Below are positions 7,532-16,398 of a stretch of DNA of 64,000 bases, in pieces. A program made the position numbers and the translations under genes. The notes beneath the pieces are model-generated. The model did not search any database, was not told where the DNA came from, and was given only the letters and a program-made list of their open reading frames with translations. The stretch's first letter is position 1. Every line of letters begins with the position of its first letter. Source of the stretch: Micromonospora tarapacensis (GTDB taxonomy: Bacteria > Actinomycetota > Actinomycetes > Mycobacteriales > Micromonosporaceae); contig NZ_JAHCDI010000004.1 of the NCBI RefSeq assembly GCF_019697375.1, positions 124,001 to 188,000 of the forward strand, in the 5' to 3' direction.

Positions 7532-10056
7532 CTAGGGTCTCCCGTTCGTCTGCTGGTTACGTCGCATCGCGTGGGCCACCCCGGCGGAGAGGGCGGACAG
7601 CCGGGCGCGTACCACCTCGGGATCGAGCAGGTCGGTGGTGGGCTGCGGCGGAGGTGCGTCGTGCAGTTCGGCCGGCAACCGGCCACCGTGTACCCGCCGG
7701 GGCAGACCGGCGGTGGTGGCCTCCGCCGGGTGGCCGGTGCCGGGCCGCCGGGCCGAGTGGCCCTCGGCCGGCCCTGGCCAGGTCGGCGGGGTCCGCCGGG
7801 CTGGGCCGGCGGCCAGCTCGCCGCACCGGCCGGCACCACCGGCAGCGCCATCGTCGGTGCCAGGTGGACGTTGAAGGGGTCCGACCCGGCGCCCACCGCC
7901 ACCCGCGACGGGACGCCGGATCCGGCGGCGCCGTTCCGGGTCCGGAACCAGGCGCCGGCCGCTGCCGGAGCCGGGCGGGCACCCGCTGCCGGAGCCGGGC
8001 GGGCACCTGCCGCCGGAGCCGGGCGGGCACCCGCTGCCGGAGCCGGGCGGGCACCTGCCGCCGGAGCCGGGCGGGCACCTGCCGCCGGAGCCGGGCGGGC
8101 ACCTGCCGCCGGGCGGCCGGTGACCTCCTCCGCCCGGGTGAGGATCGCCTCCGGCACCTCCACCTGGGCCACGGTGCCGGCGCCGGCGCTGTGCAGCCGC
8201 ACCCGGATGCCGTGCCGGGCGGCCAGGTGGGCCACCACGTGCAGGCCCATGCTGCCGGCCGCCGCGCTGGACAGGACGGCCGGCGCGCGCAGCCGCTCGT
8301 TGATCTCGGCCAGCCGGGTCTCGCCGATGCCGATGCCCTGGTCGTGAACGCGCAGGGTGACCCCGTCGACCGTACGACGGCCGTCCACGTGCACCGGCGT
8401 CTGCGGCGATGAGTAGGAGGTCGCGTTCTCCAGCAACTCGGCCAGCAGGTGCACCAGGTTGCCCACCGCCGAGCCGTGCACCGCGGCGGCGGGCACGTCG
8501 ATCTCGACCCGGGTGTACTCCTCGATCTCCGAGGCGGCGCCGCGTGCCACGTCGGCCAGCAGGTGCGGCCCGTCGTGCGCCCGGCCGGGTTCACCGCCGG
8601 CGAGGACCAGCAGGTTCTCTCCGTTGCGTCGCATCCGGGCGGCGAGGTGGTCGAGCGCGAAGAGCCGGGCCAGGGCGTCCGGATCGGTCTCCTCCTGCTC
8701 GAAGTCGTCGAGCAGGCGCAGTTGCCGGGTGATCAGCGTGCGGATCCGGCGGGCCAGCGCCTCGACCATCCGGGTGACGTCCATCCGCAGCTCGGCCTGC
8801 TCGCCGGCGAGCCGCAGCGCGGCCCGGTTGACCGTGTCGAAGGCCTCGGCCACCTGGGCGATCTCGTCGCGCCCACGGCTGATTCCCGCGGTGAGCCGCG
8901 ACGCCGGCCCATCGACGTGGCCACTGTCACCGGCCGAGATCGCGGTGATCCGCTCGGGTAGCTCCCGGTGCGCCATGGTGAGCGCGGCCACCCGCAGCCG
9001 GCGTAGCCGGCGGCTGGTGCGTACCGCCAGCAACGCGGCGGCGGTCAGCGAGGCCAGCGCCAGCGCGCCGGTGGAACCGCCGGTGAGCAGGGCCCGTTGC
9101 CGCGCGTCGGCGGCCAGCTCGACGGCGCGCCGGTCGAGTTCGTCGGAGAGTTCCCGGCCGAGCAGGTTGAACCGGCGGATGGCGCCGCTCTGGGCGACGT
9201 ACCAGGCGTCGCCGTCGGTGGCGAGTGCGGCCGGCTCGGTGTCGGCGTTCAACGCGCTGTCGCGCATCCGCCGGGCGGTGGAGACGTCGCTGCCGGCGAT
9301 CAGGCGGGTGTACGCGCCGGTGGCGCGTTCCCCGGCGATCCGGGAGAACTCGGCCTGCCGCTGTTCCTGCGCGCCGCGCAGCTGGCCGAGTTGGGCGAGT
9401 TCGCCCGGGGCCAGCGTGCCCCGGAGGAACACGGCCCGCAGCAGGTCGCGTTCCAGCGACGACAGGTGCTCCTGAGCGGCGACGGCGGCGACCTCCCGGG
9501 CCCGGTTGGCCAGCTCGGGGTCGCGCAGCTGGGCGGGCAGCGCGTCGGCGACGGCGAGCAGCGACTCCACCAGGGCCACGTAGAGCGGATCGCCGGTCCC
9601 GGCGCCGAGCGCGGCGACGCGGGCCTCGTCGAGCTGGCCGAGGTGCTCGGTCACGGCGTCGAGGCCACGGCCGAGGCCCGGCGCGGCCCGGCGGGCCTCG
9701 GTGCTGGCGGACCGGTAGCGTTCGGTGGCCTCGTCGACCCGCTGCCGTTGGGCGTCGACGAGTTGCCGGCCGGAGGTCCCGCCGCGCTGACGCAGCGCCG
9801 CCGTCTCGCCGAGTTCCCGCTCCAGTTCGTGCACCAGCGAGACGGTGGCGGTGGCGGTGCCGGCCAGGACTCTGGCGCGTTCGGCGTCGGTCGAGTCGGC
9901 CAGGGCGTTACCGGTCTGGATGGCACCGAGCACGAGCAGGCCGACGGTGGCGACCAGGATCGGCGCGAGCAGTTGGGTACGCACGGACCACAGCCGGCCG
10001 GTGTGACCGGCTGGACGGTTGTGCCGGCGCACGCGGGCCAGGGAGGACAGCGGCAC
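7532..10056 (-). CDS. nitrate/nitrite-sensor-type histidine kinase (CvnA-like), apparent frameshift near 7820
   Basis: This membrane kinase has a first helix near residues 28–48, a ~260-residue helical NIT-type sensor, a second helix near 315–337 followed by a HAMP-like region, and a GHKL ATPase domain (N-box ELLENATSYSSP, G1 DQGIGIG, G2 GSMGLHVVAHLA). An eight-residue PAAGARPA minisatellite forms the tail linker. Read straight, the frame runs to 7528 with a meaningless tail. Dropping one frame near 7820 (GCGGCGAG where GCGGGCGAG fits) gives the family C-terminus DPEVVRARLSALSAGVAHAM and a TAG at 7532–7534. GTG start at 10056, with GGGAG upstream. It likely controls the adjoining TAXI transporter genes. 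Confidence 0.88.
7961..8104. repeat. 24-bp in-frame minisatellite in the histidine kinase
   Basis: Six 24-bp units (GCYGCCGGAGCCGGGCGGGC…) encode the repeated octapeptide PAAGARPA in the C-terminal linker after the ATPase domain. As in the neighbouring genes, the unit length preserves frame. Confidence 0.9.
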
Positions 10057-10076
10057 GGGGGTCTCCCGAGGTCGGG

Positions 10077-10109
10077 GCGACCGGGCCGGGTGAGGCCCGG
10101 CCCGGTCGC
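10077..10109 (-). terminator. strong hairpin between TAXI receptor 2 and the kinase
   Basis: Perfect 14-bp arms GCGACCGGGCCGGG and CCCGGCCCGGTCGC enclose a 5-nt loop, 7 bp after the receptor stop and 21 bp before the kinase GTG. There is no U-tract, which is normal for GC-rich actinobacteria. It could terminate or attenuate the permease–receptor transcript ahead of the kinase. Confidence 0.7.
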
Positions 10110-10115
10110 CGTCGG

Positions 10116-11135
10116 TCAGCTCGCGCCCAGGTCCTGCAACGCCTTGGCCGCACCCCGGTGCAGGCCGACCGGGTCGGTCCGGCGGGCGGTCTCCAGGGCG
10201 ATGCCCTTCGCGGCGGGGTTGGCCTGGGCCAGCGCGTCCTTCTTCTCGAAGACGGTCCGGGTGATGGCGCAGGCCACGTCGGCGTCGAGATCCTTGCGGA
10301 CGAGCAGCACGTTGGGGACCACGATGGTCGGGGTGTCCGCCACCGTGGAGTACACGTCCCGGCCGATCGTGCCGGCCTGGTACGCGGGGTTCAGTTCGCT
10401 CATCTTGGGCAGCAACGGCGTGATGTCGATGAATTTCACCTTGTCACCGGCGGTGGTGAACAGGTCCGTGACGCCGCCGGTGGGCAGGCCGCCGGACCAG
10501 AAGAAGCCGTCGACGGTGCCGTCCTTGATGCCCTCGACCGTCTTGGTGAGGTCCAGCCGCTGGGCTTGGACGTCCGTGGCCGGGTTGAGGCCGGCCGCCT
10601 CCAGCAGGCGCTGCGCGATGACCTCGGTGCCGGACTTGGGGGAGCCGGTGGAGATCTTCTTGCCCTTCATGTCGGACACCGAGTCGATGCCCGCGTCGGC
10701 CCGGACGATGACCTGGGTGTAGTTGTCGTAGATCCGGGCCAGCGCCTCGACCGGCTGCGGGGCGGTGAAGCTGCCCTTGCCCTCCACCGCGTTGACGGCG
10801 GTGTCGAACAGCGAGAAGGCCACGTCGTACTGGCCGCCGACGAGCTGTTCGATGTTCTGGACCGACGCTCCGGTCTCGGCCGCGGTGCCGGTGAGCCGGC
10901 CGCCGGTGCTCCCCGAGAGCTGCCCGGCCAGGGCGTTACCGACGACGTAGTAGACGCCGGTGGCGTTGCCGGTGGCGATGCCGACCCGGGTGTTCTCGGC
11001 CACCTCGCAGGTGACGGCGCTCGCCGCGTCGTCCGTGGCCGCGACGCCCTGACGGCCGCCGCAACCGGCGGCGCCGGCCGCGACGAGAGCGAGCGCCCCC
11101 ATCCCTGCCACGAGCCGCACGTTGATCCGTCCCAC
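10116..11135 (-). CDS. TAXI-family TRAP transporter solute-binding lipoprotein (receptor 2)
   Basis: This 339-residue receptor has a standard lipoprotein signal (ALALVAAGAAGC, Cys near residue 25). TAXI motifs are VGIATGNATGVYYVVGNALAG, GKKISTGSPKSGTEVIAQRLL and FFWSGGLPTGGVTDL. It is clearly homologous to receptor 1 at the other end of the locus but lacks the N-terminal repeat. The start is GTG at 11135 with AAGGGAG upstream. The permease stop lies 18 bp upstream, so both are probably co-transcribed. Two diverged receptors with one permease may widen the ligand range, or one may feed the kinase as a sensor. Confidence 0.92.
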   Translation of the reverse strand: MGRINVRLVAGMGALALVAAGAAGCGGRQGVAATDDAASAVTCEVAENTRVGIATGNATGVYYVVGNALAGQLSGSTGGRLTGTAAETGASVQNIEQLVGGQYDVAFSLFDTAVNAVEGKGSFTAPQPVEALARIYDNYTQVIVRADAGIDSVSDMKGKKISTGSPKSGTEVIAQRLLEAAGLNPATDVQAQRLDLTKTVEGIKDGTVDGFFWSGGLPTGGVTDLFTTAGDKVKFIDITPLLPKMSELNPAYQAGTIGRDVYSTVADTPTIVVPNVLLVRKDLDADVACAITRTVFEKKDALAQANPAAKGIALETARRTDPVGLHRGAAKALQDLGAS

Positions 11136-11153
11136 ACTGACTCCCTTCTCAGG

Positions 11154-13507
11154 TCATGCCGGTGAACCGGCCCGCGTTCCGCCGGAGGGGCCGGCGGATC
11201 CGCGTCGTACGAGCACGCCCACCGCCATGACGCCGGCCAGCACGGCGCCGATCGCGACGGGCACGGGTTGCAGCCAGAGCAGCGTCAGCCCGGCGGTCGC
11301 ACCGAGCAGGCGTTCCGGCAGGCCCGCCGGGCCGACGCCGGGCAGCCAGCCGCCGGCCGCGACGGCCAGCACCGCGACGCCGAGCGCGGTGACCGCGGTG
11401 GCGACGAGGATGCGCAGCGGGCCGCCGATGCCGAGCAGACCGAGCCCGGTCGGGGTGATCACGAACGCCAGCGGGATCAGGTACGCCGGCAGCGCGTAGC
11501 GCAGGGTGTGCCACATGGTCGGCACCAGCCGGCCGCCGGTGACCGCGGCGGCGGCGACCGCGGCGAGCGCGGTCGGCGGTGACACCTCGGACAGCACCGC
11601 GAAGTAGAAGACGAACATCGCCGCGGCGGGAGCGGCGACGCCGAGGTCGAGCAGGGCCGGGCCGATGATCACCCAGCCGATCACGAAGGACGCGGTGACC
11701 GGGACGGCCAGCCCGAGCAGGCTGAGCGCGACGGCGGCGAGCAGCGCGGTCAGCGCGAGCACCACGGCCGGCTCGGAGCTGACCGTGCTCGCGGCGTCGA
11801 CCAGCAGCGCCGCGGCCTGTGGGCCGAGGCCGGTCTTGGTGGTGGTGGCGGTGATGACGCCGGCCGACGCGCAGACCACGGTGACCGCCAGGACTCCGCG
11901 TACGCCGCCGGAGAGGGCGGCGACCAGCCGGGACGGGGTCAGCCGGTGCTGCCGGTCCAGGAAGGACAGCGCGATCGCGAGCAGGGTGGCCAGCACCACG
12001 GCGCGGGTCGCCGACAGGCCGGCGGCGAGCAGGCCGACGATGGCGAACAGGGAGGCGAAGTGGTATCCGGAGCGGGCCAGCAGCCGCCCCGCGGAACCGG
12101 CCGCAAGGGTCGCCGGTCGTACTCCGGACCGCCGCGCGTCGATCTCCACCGAGAGCACGATGCCGAGGTAGTAGAGCACCGTCGGCACCATCGCCCAGCC
12201 GAGCACCCGCAGGTAGGACACGCCCAGGTACTCGGCGATGATGAAGGCCGCCGCGCCGAGCGTCGGTGGGGAGAGGATGGCGCCCACGCCGGCCGCGGCC
12301 AGCATCCCACCCGCCCGCTCCGCGGGTAGCCGGCGCGGCGCAGGATCGGCCAGGTGACCGCGCCGATGCTGACGGTCGTCGCCGCGCCGGAGCCGGAGAC
12401 GGTGCCGAGCAGGAAGCCGGAGGCGACCGCCGTGCGGCCCGCGGCGGTACGTGAACGCCGGAACGCGGCGGCGGACAGGTCCACGAAGAACCGGCCCGCG
12501 CCGGAGAGGTCGAGCACCGCTCCGTAGATGGTGAACAGCACGATGTACGTGGCCGCCACGTCCAGGGGAGTGCCGTAGAAGCCGCTGTCGGAGTTGTAGA
12601 AGGCATCGACCAGTTGCCCGAAGTCCAGGCCGGCGTGGGCCACCGCCCAGGTCTGCGGCAGCAGCCCGCCGTAGTAGCCGTAACCGAGGAACACCAGGCA
12701 CACCGCGGGCAGGATCCAGCCGGTGGTGCGCCGGCACGCCTCCAGCAGCAGGAGCAGCAGCACGGTGCCCAGTGCCACGTCGATGCCGGCCAGCAGGCCC
12801 TGCCGGTCGAGGAAGGCGTCGTAGCCGCCACCACCGCCGCCCAGCGGGATCGGCAGCACCGGGTACAGGCAGGCGACCAGTGCGGCGGTGGCCAGCGCCC
12901 GGTCGACCCGGCTCGGACCGCGGCGGCGGGCCGCCGCGCTGTCGGGCGCGTCCGGCGTCGTGGCCCGTCGGGCCGCACTGGGCGTCGTGGCCCGTCGGGC
13001 CGCACTGGGCGTCGTGGCCCGTCGGGCCGCACTGGGCGTCGTGGCCCGGCGGGCCGCACTGGGCGTCGTGGCCCGGCCGGTGGCGATCTTGCCCAGCCGG
13101 CCGGGCAACCGCAGGTCGGCCGGGTAGGCGAGGAAGACCAGCGGGAGCACACCGGCCAGGAAGAAGATCAGGTAGTACTTGCTGCCCTGGGCCAGCGGCC
13201 GGAACACCTGCCAGAGCGCGAACAGGGCGATCGCCAACGTCGCGGCGGTCAGGACGAGGGCGACCGGCCCGCTGAGCGCCCGGCCGGGCTTCTCCTCCTC
13301 GAACCGCCCGGCGAGTGCGGCCGGGTCGACCTCCGCGGCGGGCGACGTCGCCGCCGGCTCGGCCTCCGCGGCGGGCGACGTCGCCGCCGGCTCGGCCTCC
13401 GCCACCCGGGCGGATGCGCCGTGACGCTCGGTTCCGGAATCATCGGTGAATCGGATAGCCGACACGAGGGGGGACAATACGCGAATCGACTCCGCGTCGG
13501 GGGACAT
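11154..13507 (-). CDS. TAXI TRAP transporter fused permease (DctQM-like), apparent frameshift near 12325
   Basis: This large polytopic protein (~784 residues when repaired) is a fused small/large TRAP permease. The first ~390 residues hold early membrane helices and the segment GFLLGTVSGSGAATTVSIGA. The frame then breaks near 12325 at RAGYP and resumes one base out as ERAGGMLAAAGVGAILSPPTLGA (quoted in parts), running to the stop at 11154 with the conserved VLSEVSPPTALAAVAAAA. One missing G/C in CCCGCGG explains the break. Two cytoplasmic tails carry repeats: AEAEPAATSPA twice and RATTPSAAR four to five times. It drives Na+- or H+-coupled uptake with the receptors downstream. Confidence 0.88.
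12954..13061. repeat. 27-bp in-frame minisatellite in the TAXI permease
   Basis: Four 27-bp units (GGCGTCGTGGCCCGTCGGGC…) plus a partial fifth encode repeated RATTPSAAR in a predicted loop between the first membrane helices. Confidence 0.9.
13331..13396. repeat. 33-bp direct repeat in the TAXI permease N-terminus
   Basis: Two identical 33-bp units (CTCCGCGGCGGGCGACGTCG…) encode AEAEPAATSPA twice in the N-terminal tail ahead of the first membrane helix. Confidence 0.9.
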
Positions 13508-13994
13508 TGTCGGCCGTCACTTCGCTGAGTGACTTTCAATTCGTTCGAGTCGTTCCCCGGAGTGAATGTTTCAGAATAGCTCTCACGATTGGCGCGGACG
13601 TGCCGATCGGGTACCGGCGGGGTGATCACGAACGCGGCAACCTATGCCCGCTTTCGGGCGATATAGGGCAGGTTCGATGTCACATCTGGGGGCGATAATC
13701 TGGATTTGAGACATCACTCTACGTATACATTGCTGCCGAGGGTCGGGTGGTGATGCGGCTCGGTCGACGCCCTCGTTCCGTGGTCGGGGCGCGAACTTCA
13801 TTCGATCGGGGATCCGATCCCATTTGGCGCCGCAACCGCCCGATGGGAAATCCACTCGCACAATTTCCGGCCCGTCGGCGGGGCGGGATCGGGTGGCCGG
13901 CGCCGGACGGAGCGGGATCCCGGTGGGGGGTTACCCGACACCGGCGGCAGGGCATGTGTCGAGGGCGATCACCGCGAGTTTGAGAGGAGGGGCG
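13508..13994. other. divergent intergenic region, locally AT-richer
   Basis: No gene is apparent between the reverse-strand TAXI permease and the forward YihY gene. The stretch 13500–13750 is noticeably less GC-rich than its surroundings and must contain both divergent promoters. I see no confident −35/−10 pair or riboswitch. Confidence 0.6.
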
Positions 13995-15040
13995 ATGGCC
14001 TCAGAGGAGTCTTCCCGGCCGGACCGGCACGACCCGGGGCGGGGCACCCCGTACGCCGGTGGCGACCGGCCGGGTGCCGACCCGGACGCCCCGGCGCGCC
14101 CGACCGGGCTGTCGCGTGGCGACTGGACGGCGGCGATGCGCCGGACGCTGCGCGAGTTCGGCGACGACAGCCTGGCCGACTGGGCCGCCGCCCTCACCTA
14201 CTACGGCGTGCTCTCCATCTTTCCCGGCCTGCTGGTCCTGGTCTCGCTGCTCGGCCTGCTCGGCCCGTCGGCCACCCGGGGGTCCGGGACACCGTCGCGG
14301 AGGCGGTACCCGAGCAGAACATCCGGCAGATCATCGACGCCGCCATCACCCAGGCCCAGCAGAACGGGGGACTGGCCGGCATCGCCGCGATCGTCGGTCT
14401 GCTGGCCGCCTTCTGGTCGGCCTCCGGCTACATCGGCGCCTTCATGCGTGCCGCCAACGCGATCTACGACGTGCCGGAGGGGCGGCCGATCTGGAAGACG
14501 CTGCCGATCCGGGTCGGGGTGACCGCGGTGATCGGCGTACTGCTGCTGGCCAGCGCGGTGATCGTGGTCTTCACCGGCCGACTCGCCGAGCAGGTCGGCG
14601 CCGCGCTCGGGGTCGGTCAGACCGCCGTGACGGTGTGGGACATCGCCAAGTGGCCGGTGCTGCTGGTCCTGGTCAGCCTGATGTTCGCGATCCTCTACTG
14701 GGCGTCGCCGAACGCCCGGCTGGGCGGCTTCCACTGGGTGAGTCCGGGCGGCGTGCTGGCCGTGGTCATCTGGTTGCTGGTCTCCGGCCTGTTCGCGTTC
14801 TACGTCGGCAACTTCGGCTCGTACAACAAGACCTACGGCGCCCTCGCCGGTGTGATCGTCTTCCTGGTCTGGCTCTGGCTCAGTAACATCGCGATCCTGT
14901 TCGGCGCCGAGTTCGACGCCGAACTGGCGCGCGGCCGGGCCATCGCGGGCGGCCTGCGCCCGGCCGACAAGGAGCCGTACGTCGAACTGCGCGACGACCG
15001 CAAGCTGCGCGCGAAGGGTGATGATCCGGGCCGTCCCTGA
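13995..15040 (+). CDS. YihY/BrkB-family inner membrane protein, apparent frameshift near 14279
   Basis: This protein (~348 residues when repaired) has the family layout: a charged N-terminal tail, the DDSLADWAAALTYYGVLSIFP helix (quoted in part) near residue 65, and about six membrane helices. A C-terminal part has FAFYVGNFGSYNKTYGALAG and VWLWLSNIAILFGAEFDAEL, both strong YihY signatures. Frames break after GLLGPSATR; one missing base in CCCGGGGGTCC restores VRDTVAEAVPEQNIRQII and the rest. The ATG at 13995 follows GAGGAGGGG. Members were once called RNase BN in error; function is poorly defined (membrane/cell-envelope). Confidence 0.88.
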
Positions 15041-15084
15041 CCTCCCGAACAGGAGAACCGCAGGAAAGGCCCAGACCTCCGCAT

Positions 15085-15110
15085 AACTTTTGCTAGTTCG
15101 GGCAAAAGTT
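15085..15110. promoter_or_regulatory. candidate ROK operator
   Basis: A perfect 9-bp inverted repeat, AACTTTTGC (15085–15093) and GCAAAAGTT (15102–15110), has an 8-nt spacer. It sits 110 bp upstream of the ROK regulator and ABC sugar transporter genes. AT-rich palindromes of this shape are typical sites for ROK repressors that control sugar-uptake operons, so autoregulation is likely. Confidence 0.55.
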
Positions 15111-15219
15111 GCCGTCAAATCGTTCTAAGGTCTGGACAGCACACGCCGAAGCCTCCTACTGTGTCGGGCACCACACGTCGTTATTTCATCGGCGTGAACG
15201 AGCCCCGTGGGAGGTGAGC

Positions 15220-16398
15220 GTGCACACCGCCGACCCCCTGCACGTCCGGCTGCTGCGGTTGCTCCGCGACGAGGGAGCGCTGTCGCGGGCCGAACTCGCG
15301 GACCGGCTGGAGATGCCCCGGCCACGCCTGCTCGCCGAGCTGGACCGGCTGGTCGGTCTCGGCTACGCGGCGGAGGCCGGCAAGGCCGCCTCGCGGGGCG
15401 GGCGCCGCTCCACCCTGGTCGAGCTGAGCCCGCACCTGCGCTTCGCGGCCGTCGACCTCGGCGCCAGCTCCATCGACGTCGAGGTCGTCAACGGCCGGCT
15501 GGAACCGGTGGTGGCGTACGCGGAGCCGGCCGACATCCGGTCCGGGCCGAAGGCCATCCTCCAGCGCGTCAACGAACTGCTGCACAAGGCCCGGGTGGAC
15601 GGAGTCTACGAGCGGCTCGACTCGATCGGCATCGGCGTGCCCGGCCCGGTCAGCTTCCGCGACGGGGTGCCCGTCTCCCCGCCGATCATGCCCGGGTGGG
15701 ATCGCTTCCCCGTCCGCGAGCTGCTGACCCGCGAGCACGGCTGCCCGGCGGTGGTCGACAACGACGTCAACATCATGGCGATCGGTGAGCGGCACGGCGG
15801 CGTGGCGCACTCGGTCGACGACTTCCTCTTCGTCAAGATCGGCACCGGCATCGGGTGCGGGATCTACCTCAGCGGCGAGGTCTACCGCGGCATCGACGGG
15901 TGCGCGGGGGACATCGGCCACATCCAGGTCGACCCGCAGGGGCCGGCCTGCTCCTGCGGCAACGCCGGTTGCCTGGAGGCACTCTTCAGCGGCGCCGCGC
16001 TGGCCAAGGACGCCAGCGCCGCGGCGCGGGCCGGCACCTCGCCCGCCCTGGTCGAACGCCTGGAAGCCAACGGCGTTGTCACCGCCCTCGACGTCGCCGC
16101 CGGTGCCGTCGAGGGGGACGTGACCTGCATCCAGCTCATCCGCGAGGGCGGGCGGCGGGTCGGCGGCGTCCTCGCCGGGCTGGTCAGCTTCACCAATCCA
16201 TCGATGATTGTGATCGGCGGCGGGCTCGCCCAACTCGGGCACATCCTGCTCGCCGAGATCCGCAGTGTGGTGTACCGCCGCTCGCTGCCACTGGCAACCG
16301 GCAACCTCCCGGTCGTGCTGTCGGAGTTGGGCGCGCGCGCCGGGGTCGCCGGCGCCGCCGTGCTCGCCAGCGATCTGGCCTTCGGGGAGGCGGCATGA
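15220..16398 (+). CDS. ROK-family transcriptional regulator of the sugar ABC operon
   Basis: The first ~75 residues form a winged-helix domain (LRLLRDEGALSRAELADRL, ending SRGGRRSTLVEL). The rest is a ROK sugar-kinase-like fold: DLGASSIDVEVV, IGIGVPGPVS, VVDNDVNIMAIGE, the zinc-site CSCGNAGCLEA and VIGGGLAQLG. The 392-residue form starts at a GTG at 15220 with GGGAGGTGA upstream; the open frame extends to 15109 without a ribosome site. Its stop overlaps the ATPase start (ATGA). It probably represses this operon and releases it on binding a sugar or cyclitol. Confidence 0.9.
   Translation: MHTADPLHVRLLRLLRDEGALSRAELADRLEMPRPRLLAELDRLVGLGYAAEAGKAASRGGRRSTLVELSPHLRFAAVDLGASSIDVEVVNGRLEPVVAYAEPADIRSGPKAILQRVNELLHKARVDGVYERLDSIGIGVPGPVSFRDGVPVSPPIMPGWDRFPVRELLTREHGCPAVVDNDVNIMAIGERHGGVAHSVDDFLFVKIGTGIGCGIYLSGEVYRGIDGCAGDIGHIQVDPQGPACSCGNAGCLEALFSGAALAKDASAAARAGTSPALVERLEANGVVTALDVAAGAVEGDVTCIQLIREGGRRVGGVLAGLVSFTNPSMIVIGGGLAQLGHILLAEIRSVVYRRSLPLATGNLPVVLSELGARAGVAGAAVLASDLAFGEAA

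Noticed and set aside
5856..8104. Direct repeats that might suggest a CRISPR array
   Set aside because: Units are contiguous with no unique spacers, vary in length (15, 24, 27 bp), lie partly in coding sequence, and no cas genes are present.
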